From Vulcanimicrobiota bacterium (lineage in GTDB: Bacteria; Vulcanimicrobiota; Vulcanimicrobiia; Vulcanimicrobiales; Vulcanimicrobiaceae): 38,305 bases of DNA. Location: contig DAHXOK010000013.1 in NCBI GenBank assembly GCA_027364935.1, positions 1-38,305 of the forward strand. The letters run 5' to 3'. Below, piece by piece: positions 16,766-24,859 of the stretch (the first letter of the stretch is position 1; the number at the start of each line of letters is the position of its first letter). The translations under genes and the position numbers were made by a program. The notes below the pieces were generated by a model. The model did no database searches. It saw nothing but the letters and a program-made list of their open reading frames with translations, and was not told the origin of the DNA.

Positions 16766-17796
16766 GCCGGACGGACCCGCTGGCGCTGACCATGCGTGAG
16801 ACTGCCTCCAACGCGACGCAGGTCTATTGTGTCGTTCCGGCTTACCGGGCAGCCGGGACGATCCTGGGAGTGGTCGAGCAGAGCCTCGTGCACGCCGACG
16901 TTGTCGTCGTGGTCGACGACGGCTGTCCCGAGCGCTCCGGCGAGATCGTGCGCGAGCGGTATCGCGAAAACGCCCGCGTCAAGGTCGTGCGGCGCGAGCG
17001 TAACGGAGGCGTGGGCGCGGCGATGAAGTCTGGCCTCGCATACGCGCTTGAGCGCGGAGCGGACGTCGTCGTGAAATTGGACGCTGACGGGCAGATGGAT
17101 CCCGCGTTCATTCCGATCATCCGCCGCGTATTTCTCGACCAGCCTTCCTTGGTTTGCGTCAAGGGGAATCGCTTCTTTGATTCGGCTGTGCTGCGGCTCA
17201 TGCCGAAACGGCGGCTCTTCGGAAACGCCGTGCTTTCGCTACTGGCGAAATTCGCCTCGGGCTATTGGAACCTAATCGACCCCACGAATGGCTACCTGGC
17301 TTTCAACGCCCCGCTGCTGCGTATGCTCCCGTGGCAGGCGTTCGCTGATTCCTATTTTTTCGAGATCTCGGTGCTGTGCGAACTAGGGCTCAAGCGGCTC
17401 CCGATCTTGGAGCTCGAGATGCCGACGATCTATAACTCGGCGCCGAGCTCGCTCGCCATCCCGCGCGTGATCGGCGAGTTTCCCTTCCGTTTGATGAAGC
17501 TTACGATTCGCAGAATCGTCGTTCAATACTTCGTCCTTGACGTTAACCTCGGTACGATCTATCTGGTGACTGGGCTCCTACTTCTGCTCTTCGGCGGCTT
17601 CTTTGGGGCCTACGAATGGGTCGTGAGCATCGTCACGCGTGTCCCGCGGGCCACTGGAACCGTCATGCTGGCGGTGTTGCCGTTCCTTATGGGATTCCAG
17701 CTGATCCTGAACATGCTCATGTACGATGTGCAGTTTGCACAGAAAACTTATCACGAATTGCTCATGAACGTGCGAGACCGGCTCTCGCTAAGCTAG
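16762..17796 (+). CDS. GT2 polyprenyl-phosphate glycosyltransferase (GtrB/DPM1-like)
   Basis: 344 aa from ATG 16762, overlapping the GtrA stop by 4 nt. The catalytic GT-A domain holds YCVVPAYRA, VVVDDGCPERSG (nucleotide-binding Asp pair, 52-53) and KLDADGQMD (DxD, 107-109). Two long hydrophobic helices (about 265-290 and 300-325) anchor it in the membrane, as in GtrB/ArnC. These enzymes move a sugar from a nucleotide donor to polyprenyl phosphate on the cytosolic face. With GtrA as flippase it would feed the GT-C enzymes of this region (4584-6548, 18230-21708) with lipid-linked sugar on the outer side; the coupling is inference. Confidence 0.9.
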   Translation: MSRTDPLALTMRETASNATQVYCVVPAYRAAGTILGVVEQSLVHADVVVVVDDGCPERSGEIVRERYRENARVKVVRRERNGGVGAAMKSGLAYALERGADVVVKLDADGQMDPAFIPIIRRVFLDQPSLVCVKGNRFFDSAVLRLMPKRRLFGNAVLSLLAKFASGYWNLIDPTNGYLAFNAPLLRMLPWQAFADSYFFEISVLCELGLKRLPILELEMPTIYNSAPSSLAIPRVIGEFPFRLMKLTIRRIVVQYFVLDVNLGTIYLVTGLLLLLFGGFFGAYEWVVSIVTRVPRATGTVMLAVLPFLMGFQLILNMLMYDVQFAQKTYHELLMNVRDRLSLS

Positions 17797-17834
17797 GCAA
17801 CTCTTGTATAAGCGCAAGGTGCTATGATTATGGT

Positions 17835-17940
17835 GTGAGGTGGGCCGTGGAAGTCTGGGGCTGCAAGCCCGTAAATCAGTTTCTGGTCGCCTCACGCTGT
17901 TGTTCCATCATTCCGAACAGTTGCCAGGGCCACGAGCCCG
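17835..17940 (+). ncRNA. Candidate IS110 bridge-RNA region (remnant)
   Basis: It lies directly upstream of an IS110 transposase remnant. GTGAGG (17835-17840) pairs with CCTCAC (17890-17895) and encloses an open internal loop capped by hairpin GGGCT-GCA-AGCCC (17858-17870). It is followed by hairpin CTGTT/AACAG (17897-17920) and GGGC/GCCC (17927-17939). A stem-with-internal-loop series in the non-coding left end is the known layout of IS110-group bridge RNAs (target loop, donor loop). The fold was drawn by eye; the guide halves were not matched to the flanks. It is probably no longer functional because the recombinase is broken. Confidence 0.4.
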
Positions 17941-17965
17941 TATCTACAAGATTGGAGTTGGAAGG

Positions 17966-18130
17966 TTGAACGTATGCATCTTTGTGGGCATCGACGTTGC
18001 AAAGGATCGGATCGACGTCTGCCTACAACCGGGATAACTCCACCAGACCCTTCCAAACGCGAGAAAGGGGTTCGACGAGCTGCCCTCTTTGCGCATTGAG
18101 CGCCGATCTTCCGACGTGCGAAGCGCGCGA
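17966..18130 (+). pseudogene. IS110-family transposase, N-terminal remnant
   Basis: The frame reads CIFVGIDVAKDRIDVCLQPG, the start of the RuvC-like DEDD domain of IS110 transposases, with the first catalytic Asp of GIDVAKD. It stops at TGA... a TAA at 18035-18037. A trace in another frame (NARKGFDELPSL) corresponds to the following N-x-x-x-G-x-x-x-L region. Only ~50 residues are recognisable; the Tnp20 serine domain is gone. It sits at the junction of accessory and core-like DNA. The original start codon is worn; TTG at 17966 is in frame. Confidence 0.75.
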
Positions 18131-18229
18131 TAGCAAGGGCCTCTACAAACGTGCGCGCGCGCCCGCTAATCTGCCGCCGCAGGCGTTCCTCAAGAGGTGG
18201 AGCGCAACGACAGCGTAGATACCTAGGCG

Positions 18230-20428
18230 GTGGTTTCGACCGGGCGGTATCGTGCGTTTTCTGCGGCGCAAATTGCGGCGGTCGTTTTGGCTGCGGTCCT
18301 CATCGATATCGGGTACCAGGCGACGCTATCGCAGCCGGCCGCGCATCCGGCCTTGGCGTGGATCAGCCTTGCGTCGTACGCCCTCGGCTTTATCACCCTG
18401 GCCGCGGCCGCACGCCGTCGCCGCCGGCTGGACGGATTGGTTGCAGGCGGCTTCGTGCTTGCCTTCGCGCTCCAGATCGCGATACGCGTGATCGCCCAGT
18501 CCCCCGCAGATCAGTACGGAACCGATGCGCTCGCGTTCAATCACTACTCCGCCCAGGTGTTGCTCGAAGGGCGCGATCCGTACACGGCGAGCATGGAGCC
18601 CGCGTACCGCGAGTTTGACGTTCCGGCGACCGTGTACACGACGACGGTCGAGAACGGGCTCGTGCTCTCGCAGTCGTATCCCGCGCTGAGTTTTTTGTTC
18701 TACGTTCCCTTCGTCTTGCTGCATCTGCGCAGCATGCTCTTTGTCGAGTTGGGATTCGCGGCCGTCGCCATGCTGCTCGTCGCGTTTATCGCGCGACGCG
18801 GCTACAAGGCTCTGGCCGTTCTCGTCTTCTTCGCGAGCGCGGAGTACGTCAGCTTTGCCTTCGGATCGGTGACCGACGTCGCGTGGCTTCCGTTCATGAT
18901 TCTCGTCGCGGCGTTCTGGAACTCGGAGTCGGTCATCGCGCCGATCGCCTTGGGCCTCGCCTGCGCGACGAAGCAGAATCCGTGGTTCGTCGTTCCCTTT
19001 GCGCTCGTTCATTGGGCCTACATCCGCGACCGCGTGCCCGTTGTGCGTAACGCCGCGCTCGCGCTGCTCGCCTTCCTCGCACCGAATCTGCCGTTCATTC
19101 TCTGGAACCCGGGCGCGTGGTTGCGCGGGGTGCTCTTCCCCATGCTCTCCGGCGCGATCCCGAACGGCAGCGGTATCGTACAGCTCGTAACCTCGAACGC
19201 CTTGCCGTTTCCGGTGGCGTGGCTCTCCTGGATCTGGCCGGCCGTCTTTCTCGCCGGCGTTGCGATCTACGCGTTGCGCTATCGTGGGACGGGCTGGATG
19301 CCCTTCGTCTGGCCGGCGGTTGCGCTCTTCTTTAGTCCGCGCTCGCTGCAGAACTACTTTGCCTACTGGCCGATCGTGTTCGTCGCATATCTCGTTTCGG
19401 GCAACGGCTACGGTGCCGAGGCCGGCGTGCGCGGTGCTCCCGTTCCGGTGCGCCGGGCACTCGCCGTTGCGGCGCTCTGCGCGTGCGTGCTCGTCGCTGC
19501 GGCCCTGGCGACGCCGGCGATCTTCCGCCCGCTACGCGGCATGCAGATCGCGCGCGTGCGATTCGATGCAGCGACCGGGCTCGTTCGCGCGCTGAGCCTG
19601 AGCGTCGAACGCCCCGCGGGCGAGGTGCGCGGATATCGCTTTGCCGTGGATACGTCGCAGAACGGCTCGGTATTCTGGAACGTGGCGCGCGTCACACGTG
19701 CCGGTCGCGGCAGTGCGACCGTCGAGCTGCGCGCCCCGGGCGTTCCCGCTGAGGTGCCCGTTTCAGAAGACCACGGCATTCAGGTTGCGGCCTACGCGGC
19801 GAGCGGCGACGTGGTCGCGTACACGCCGTCGTGGATGCCCGCAAAGGCTGCGATTGCGTCGATGTCGGCGCTGCACATGGTCTGCGCCCAAAGCCGGTTC
19901 TCCGCTCTTCCCGTTGCGGTACCCGTTGCGTGGAAGTATGCCGGCGGCGATTTCGCTGCCGGTACCGTCGCGTGCGCTGCGCGCGGGATGCGCGACGGCA
20001 TCCTGCGCTTTCGCGTGCTTCGGCCGCACGGCGACGCGTGGGCGACGGCGGCGGTCTCGCAGCTCGTCGCTCCGGGGAGCCGAACGGTTTCGTTCTGGTT
20101 GAAGCCCGGTGCGGATTCGTCGGCCGGCCCCTTGCCCACGCATCTGTTCGGCGTCTCGATCGTCGACGGGCTCGACCGGCAGTTCTACGTCGTGATCGAC
20201 TCCGCGCTCCACGCGCCGGAGTTTCTGAGCTCCGGCAGTTTCCGGTACTACGTCGTTCCCGGAAGAATCGGGCATTGGAATCACGTTCGCGTCGACGCGC
20301 GAGACCTGCGCGGATTCTACGCCGCGCCGTACACGCCGGTCATCTTCGCGGTGATGGATGCGATCCACGCGCGCGATGCGCAGCGCGCGACCGACGACGA
20401 GTTCGGCGGTTTTGGAGCGCGGCCGTGA
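18230..20428 (+). CDS. Polytopic membrane protein, GT87-like N-terminus plus outer C-terminal domain
   Basis: 732 aa from GTG. Residues 10-425 contain about eleven hydrophobic segments with a first outer loop (DQYGTDALAFNHYSAQVLLE, followed by GRDPYT), the signature arrangement of GT87/GT-C mannosyltransferase-like proteins, where an acidic residue in this loop is catalytic. GLACATKQNPWFVVPFALV is another motif of this family. Residues 440-732 form a soluble, beta-rich, probably extracytoplasmic domain of unknown type. The stop overlaps the next gene's GTG by 4 nt; the next protein is a shorter paralogue-like GT87 protein. I infer transfer of a lipid-linked sugar to an envelope acceptor. Codon use here is distinctly more G/C-ending than in genes to the left. 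Confidence 0.75.
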   Translation: MVSTGRYRAFSAAQIAAVVLAAVLIDIGYQATLSQPAAHPALAWISLASYALGFITLAAAARRRRRLDGLVAGGFVLAFALQIAIRVIAQSPADQYGTDALAFNHYSAQVLLEGRDPYTASMEPAYREFDVPATVYTTTVENGLVLSQSYPALSFLFYVPFVLLHLRSMLFVELGFAAVAMLLVAFIARRGYKALAVLVFFASAEYVSFAFGSVTDVAWLPFMILVAAFWNSESVIAPIALGLACATKQNPWFVVPFALVHWAYIRDRVPVVRNAALALLAFLAPNLPFILWNPGAWLRGVLFPMLSGAIPNGSGIVQLVTSNALPFPVAWLSWIWPAVFLAGVAIYALRYRGTGWMPFVWPAVALFFSPRSLQNYFAYWPIVFVAYLVSGNGYGAEAGVRGAPVPVRRALAVAALCACVLVAAALATPAIFRPLRGMQIARVRFDAATGLVRALSLSVERPAGEVRGYRFAVDTSQNGSVFWNVARVTRAGRGSATVELRAPGVPAEVPVSEDHGIQVAAYAASGDVVAYTPSWMPAKAAIASMSALHMVCAQSRFSALPVAVPVAWKYAGGDFAAGTVACAARGMRDGILRFRVLRPHGDAWATAAVSQLVAPGSRTVSFWLKPGADSSAGPLPTHLFGVSIVDGLDRQFYVVIDSALHAPEFLSSGSFRYYVVPGRIGHWNHVRVDARDLRGFYAAPYTPVIFAVMDAIHARDAQRATDDEFGGFGARP

Positions 20429-21708
20429 AAGTCATCGCAGCGGTGCTGCTGCTCTTCGGCCTCACGTATTTCGTCGGCCTCTTGCGGCATCTTCCGCCGG
20501 AGTCGCTCGAGGATTTCTCGGCCCTGTATTGCGGGAGCCGCCTCGCGGCGGCGCATACGAGTCCGTACGACGCGCGGCGCCTCGGTGCGTGCGAGCGCAC
20601 CGTCGCGCCGTGGCGCAGCGCAGCGAGCACCATGCCCGCGCCCTATCCGCCCTATGCGCTCATGCTGATCTCTCCGCTGTGCATTCTCCCGTTCAACGTC
20701 GCCGGAGTACTTTGGCTGCTCGGCATCGTTGCGTCGATCGCGCTCTCGTGCGTGCTGATCGCGCGCGTTGCCGGCGCGCCGCTCGTCGTCGCGGTTGCGG
20801 CCTTCGCGTGCGCGATGCTCTTTCCGTCGATGATCGCAACGTCGATCGAGGCGTATCCGGTGTTGTTCCTCGTGCTCGCGGCGTACTGCCTCAAGCAGGA
20901 ACGCTGGACGTACGCCGCGATCGCGCTCGGCGCGAGCATGATCAAACCGAATCTCGCCTTGCCGGCGTGCGTGGCCGCGTTTGCGTTTCTTCCGCTGGTG
21001 CGCTGGCGCTTGTTGGCGGTGGGCGCCGCGCTCTTCGTGGCGCAATCGTTCTTTGCCGGGCCGCGGCTCTTTTTCGCGTACTTTCCGTATCTGCGCGCGT
21101 ATACGGCCTTCGATCCCTACAATGCGTGGCAATATAGCCTCGTCTATCTCCTGCACATGGCCGGTCTCTCGCAGGCGTTTGCCGTGCGTGCGGGCTGGGT
21201 GCAATACGCGTTGCTCTGCGTGGCGGGAGCGATCGCGGGTGCGCTGCTCGCGCGCCGTTTTAGCGACGGCGCGTGGATCGTGCTTACGCCGCTTGCGTTT
21301 GCGGTCGTCGGCGGCATCTACAGCCGCCAGCAGGAGCTCGCGGCCGCGATTCCGTTCGCTCTCGCCTTAGCCTATCGCGCGCAATCGCAGCTCGCGCGTT
21401 TGGCCGTGGTGCTCCTTGCCACGCCCTGGTCGGCGGTCTACGGCGACGCCGCGTATCCGCCGTTTGCGATGCTGACGACCGGGACGCTCGTCCACGAGAT
21501 GTGGAGGCCTCCGCGCATCGTTACCGTCCTCGCCGCGTTCGTCGCCGTCGCCGTGCTGCTCGCCTTTCCGAACGGATCGGTCTCGTCGAACTCGCTGTGG
21601 TTCCTGAGGCATTTGCCCGGATGGCTCGGGCTCGTCGCGCTCGTTGTTGCTTGCGTTGCCGTGCTCGTGGAGGGGAAGGGCGCCGAACTGCCGCAGGCGT
21701 CGGTGTGA
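20425..21708 (+). CDS. GT87-family polytopic membrane glycosyltransferase
   Basis: 427 aa from GTG 20425, chosen because it overlaps the upstream stop (GTGA) and begins a hydrophobic helix (VIAAVLLLFGLTYFVGLL). The first loop has the GT87 motif EDFSALYCGSRLAAAHTSPY (D-F-x-x-x-Y-x-A/G-x-R), followed by PYPPYALMLISPL, a very typical GT87 feature. About ten transmembrane segments follow, with ASMIKPNLALPACV (the K-P motif) near residue 175. GT87 enzymes use polyprenyl-phospho-mannose/arabinose-like donors. It ends in a 4-nt overlap with a propeller lipoprotein gene, so the three genes form one coupled unit. Confidence 0.85.
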   Translation: MKVIAAVLLLFGLTYFVGLLRHLPPESLEDFSALYCGSRLAAAHTSPYDARRLGACERTVAPWRSAASTMPAPYPPYALMLISPLCILPFNVAGVLWLLGIVASIALSCVLIARVAGAPLVVAVAAFACAMLFPSMIATSIEAYPVLFLVLAAYCLKQERWTYAAIALGASMIKPNLALPACVAAFAFLPLVRWRLLAVGAALFVAQSFFAGPRLFFAYFPYLRAYTAFDPYNAWQYSLVYLLHMAGLSQAFAVRAGWVQYALLCVAGAIAGALLARRFSDGAWIVLTPLAFAVVGGIYSRQQELAAAIPFALALAYRAQSQLARLAVVLLATPWSAVYGDAAYPPFAMLTTGTLVHEMWRPPRIVTVLAAFVAVAVLLAFPNGSVSSNSLWFLRHLPGWLGLVALVVACVAVLVEGKGAELPQASV

Positions 21709-23177
21709 TACGAGCGGCTTGCGTCTTGCTGGCAGTCGCGTTCTCCGTTGGCCTCACGTCGTGTGGCGGAGGCGGCGGAGGCGGCGGCGGTGGCATCGTG
21801 CCGCCCGCACCGCGCGCGACGGCGACCCCGGCAAGCGTGGATTGGAACACGTTCGCCGACGGAGTATCGCGCGAAGGCTACAATCCGTCGGAACGTACGC
21901 TCGGCGGGAGCAACGTCGCGGCGCTGCACGTTGCGTGGACCCGCGATCTCGGTGCTGCAATCGACGCGCAGCCGCTCTTCGCCGCGAACCTCACGGTCAA
22001 CGGCTCCTCGCGCGACGTGCTCTACGTCGGGACGGAGGGTGGAACGTTCTACGCGCTGGACGCCTCGACGGGCGCGACGCTATGGCAGGCCGCGCTTGGA
22101 TCGGTCACCGGCATCTGCGAATCGGATCTGCCCGGCGGCGTCTACGGCATCACGGGCACGGCCACGTTCGACCGGACGGCGAGCCGCGTCTACGTCGCCG
22201 ACGGGCTCGACAGGCTCCACGCGTTTGACATGGCGACCGGCCAAGAGGCGGCGGGCTGGCCGGTAACGATCTCGGCGCAGACGTCGCAAGAGCACGTCTA
22301 CAGCGCGCTCGCGTACAACCCGGCCAACCATCTCCTGTACGCGCAGACCGCGGGCTACTGCGATATCGCGCCGTACCAAGCGCGCCTCGTCGCCGTCGAC
22401 ACGCAGAGCGCGAGCGTCGTCGCGACGTTTCTGCCGGCGGGAACGGAGAACGGCGGAGGGCTTTGGGGCATGGGCGGCCCGTCGATCGACGCGACAACGG
22501 GCGATCTCTTCATCGGGACCGGGAACACGATCGGCGCGACCGCGCACGACGCGTACGCAGAGCAGGTCGTGCGATTGACGCCGATGCTCTCGGTCGAAGC
22601 GGCGAACTACCCTGGTCTCGTCAACGGCACGCGCGATTACGATTTTGGGTCGACGCCGATGCTCTACCAGATGCCGGCGTGCGCCCCGCAGTTCACCGCG
22701 CAGAACAAGGACGGCAGCCTCTACGTGTACGGGCAAGGTACGATCCCGTCTGGGCCGATGCAGAACCTGGAGATGGCCGACGACTCCGAGGACGGCCAGT
22801 TCATCGGCGTTGCGGCGTTTTCGCCCGCGACCAACGAAGTCTACGTCGGCGATCCGGCCGGATACGGTGGATTTTCGAACGGGCTCGTCGCGCTGAGAGA
22901 GCAGGCGGGATGTACGCTTGCGCTCGCGTGGCAGACGACCGAAGGGTCCGTGCCGCCCGAAGGTGACAACATTGCTGCGACGGTTGCAAACGGCGTGGTC
23001 TATTCGGTGAACGGCATTGGCGGCGCCGTCTTTGCGAACAACGCGCAGACGGGTGCGGCGCTCTGGAATAGCGGCGCCGCCATCGGCGGGCCGGTCTTCG
23101 CGCCGCCGACCGTGGATTCGGCGCGCGTCTACGTCGGCTCGTGGAACCACACGCTCTACGCGTTCGGACTGCCCTAA
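21705..23177 (+). CDS. PQQ-type beta-propeller lipoprotein
   Basis: 490 aa from GTG 21705 (overlap GTGA). Signal peptide with lipobox GLTSC; Cys20 is followed by ten glycines coded by a GGC/GGA/GGT run. The mature part has repeated propeller blades of the quinoprotein type: VLYVGTEGGTFYALDASTGA, RVYVADGLDRLHAFDMATG, LLYAQTAGYC, DLFIGTGNT, EVYVGDPAGY, VVYSVNGIGG and RVYVGSWNHTLYAFG. Such proteins are either PQQ dehydrogenase-like enzymes or structural propellers (BamB-like); the WTRDLGAAIDAQPLF opening resembles outer-membrane or periplasmic propellers. No certain PQQ ligands or haem motif are seen. It is probably an envelope scaffold, or a binding partner of the two GT87 proteins upstream. 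Confidence 0.85.
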   Translation: MIRAACVLLAVAFSVGLTSCGGGGGGGGGGIVPPAPRATATPASVDWNTFADGVSREGYNPSERTLGGSNVAALHVAWTRDLGAAIDAQPLFAANLTVNGSSRDVLYVGTEGGTFYALDASTGATLWQAALGSVTGICESDLPGGVYGITGTATFDRTASRVYVADGLDRLHAFDMATGQEAAGWPVTISAQTSQEHVYSALAYNPANHLLYAQTAGYCDIAPYQARLVAVDTQSASVVATFLPAGTENGGGLWGMGGPSIDATTGDLFIGTGNTIGATAHDAYAEQVVRLTPMLSVEAANYPGLVNGTRDYDFGSTPMLYQMPACAPQFTAQNKDGSLYVYGQGTIPSGPMQNLEMADDSEDGQFIGVAAFSPATNEVYVGDPAGYGGFSNGLVALREQAGCTLALAWQTTEGSVPPEGDNIAATVANGVVYSVNGIGGAVFANNAQTGAALWNSGAAIGGPVFAPPTVDSARVYVGSWNHTLYAFGLP

Positions 23178-23268
23178 GTCAAGGCGGCTTCGTCGTGAAT
23201 GTTGAAGGTGTGAGGCCGGATGGTTGTTCCAAAGAATCGTAAGCTGATTTCTCCGGGAGAGACGGCGA

Positions 23269-24807
23269 GTGAATCTTAGGGTCGACCAAGCATCGGTGGA
23301 CCGGTGTCGCGTCTTTGCGCGCGAGATCGTTGCACCGGTCGAGCAGTACATCGCCGCGCACTCGACGCGCTCGGTCGAGCGTGCCGTGCTGCGCCTGCTC
23401 GGCGTCGACGGCGTCAACGCCGACGACGCGCCGCTGCCCAACGTCCTCGTCGACGCGCTCGCGCAGTTCGATCTGCAGAGCGGCGCCGCGCTCGCCTTCG
23501 GCAAGGCGCTCGCGCAGACGCACCTCGAGCCGGGCGATCTCGCGCGCGCGCTCGGGGGCGGAACGGTGACGTTTGCATCGAGCGCCGGCGTCTCAGATGC
23601 GGCGGCGCGAGATGCCGTGCGCGAACATGTCGAAAAGGCGCTCGCGCAGATTCGCGCGCGCCGCTGCGAGCGCGAAGAGCGCCTCGCACGCCTCCCGCAG
23701 CTCCCGCCGCCGCTCCTGTACGTTATCGTTGCGAGCGGCAACATCTACGAAGACCGCACGGCGGCCGTCGCCGCGGCGGAGGCCGGCGCGCAGATCATCG
23801 CGGTCATTCGCTCGACCGGTCAGTCGCTGCTCGATTACGTTCCCTACGGCCCGACGACCGAAGGCTTCGGCGGCACGTATGCCACGCAGGCGAACTTTCG
23901 CATCGTGCGCGACGCGCTCGACGAGGTCTCCGAAAAGCTCGGGCGCTACGTCATGCTCACGAACTACGCGAGCGGCCTGTGCATGCCGGAGATTGCGGCG
24001 ATGGCGGCGGTCGAGCGGCTCGACGTGCTGCTCAACGATTCGATGTACGGCATTCTCTTTCGCGACATCAACATGCGCCGCACGTTCGTGGACCAGCACT
24101 TCAGCCGCGCGCTCAACGCCTATTCGGGAATCATCATCAACACCGGCGAGGACAACTACCTCACGACGGCGGACGCGGTGGAGCAGGCGCCGGCCGTGCT
24201 CGCCTCACAGTTCATCAACGAAGCCTTCGCCCACGGCGCGGGGTTGCCCGACGAGCAGATTGGCCTGGGCGACGCGTACGAGATCGATCCCGATCTTCCC
24301 GACGGCTTTCTCTACCAGCTCGCGCAGGCGCAGCTCGCGCGCCAAGTCTTCCCGAACGCCCCGCTGAAGTACATGCCGCCGACCAAACACATGACCGGCG
24401 ACATCTTCAAGGGGCATCTCATCGACGCGATGTTCAATCTCACGTCGGTCGCGACCGGGCAGACGATTCATCTCTGCGGCATGCTGACCGAGGCGATCCA
24501 CACGCCGTTTCTCTCCGATCGCATGCTCTCGCTCGAGAACGCGCGCTACGTGATGAATACCGCGCGGCACCTCGGCGACGAGATCGAGATCAAACCGGGT
24601 GGTATCGTCGAGAGCCGCGCCGCGCACGTGCTGCGCGAATGCGAAACGTTGCTCGAGCGCGTTGCGGAGATGGGCCTCACCGCGGCGATCGAAGCGGCGG
24701 TCTTCGCGGACGTGTCGCGCTCGCCCGAAGGCGGACGCGGATTGGAGGGCGTCTTCGAACGCGGCGACGGGTACTGGAACCCGTTCGAGGAGTCGCTGCA
24801 AAAATAG
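23269..24807 (+). CDS. kamD: Lysine 5,6-aminomutase alpha subunit
   Basis: 512 aa from GTG 23269 with GGGAGA 8 nt upstream. It matches KamD (about 516 aa in Clostridium) in length and sequence: the start VDQASVDRCRVFAREIV, the TIM-barrel segments LYVIVASGNIYEDRTAAVAA, DYVPYGPTTEGFGGTYATQ, the MLTNYASGLCMPEIA stretch and PPTKHMTGDIFKGH. KamD forms the barrel that holds adenosylcobalamin and PLP with KamE; the enzyme moves the 6-amino group of D-lysine or beta-lysine to C5. Its partner gene kamE lies 3.2 kb downstream rather than adjacent. A hairpin terminator begins at the stop codon. Confidence 0.92.
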   Translation: MNLRVDQASVDRCRVFAREIVAPVEQYIAAHSTRSVERAVLRLLGVDGVNADDAPLPNVLVDALAQFDLQSGAALAFGKALAQTHLEPGDLARALGGGTVTFASSAGVSDAAARDAVREHVEKALAQIRARRCEREERLARLPQLPPPLLYVIVASGNIYEDRTAAVAAAEAGAQIIAVIRSTGQSLLDYVPYGPTTEGFGGTYATQANFRIVRDALDEVSEKLGRYVMLTNYASGLCMPEIAAMAAVERLDVLLNDSMYGILFRDINMRRTFVDQHFSRALNAYSGIIINTGEDNYLTTADAVEQAPAVLASQFINEAFAHGAGLPDEQIGLGDAYEIDPDLPDGFLYQLAQAQLARQVFPNAPLKYMPPTKHMTGDIFKGHLIDAMFNLTSVATGQTIHLCGMLTEAIHTPFLSDRMLSLENARYVMNTARHLGDEIEIKPGGIVESRAAHVLRECETLLERVAEMGLTAAIEAAVFADVSRSPEGGRGLEGVFERGDGYWNPFEESLQK

Positions 24808-24833
24808 GAGGCGCGCCGTAACGGCGCGCCTCC
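24798..24833 (-). terminator. GC-rich hairpin with T-run on the minus strand (also caps kamD)
   Basis: GGAGGCGCGCC (24807-24817) and GGCGCGCCTCC (24823-24833) form a perfect 11-bp stem with loop GTAAC. On the minus strand the hairpin is followed by TATTTTTGC, so it is a standard intrinsic terminator for the S53 peptidase gene (ends at 24860). On the plus strand there is no T-run, but the hairpin starts on the last base of the kamD stop codon and may protect or weakly stop that transcript. Confidence 0.85.
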
Positions 24834-24859
24834 GGGTGCTCGTTCGCTGCGATCGCCGC

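Noticed and set aside
20317-21204. 295-aa Arg/Glu-rich minus ORF
   Set aside because: Typical antisense frame of high-GC coding DNA, opposite a clear GT87 membrane protein.
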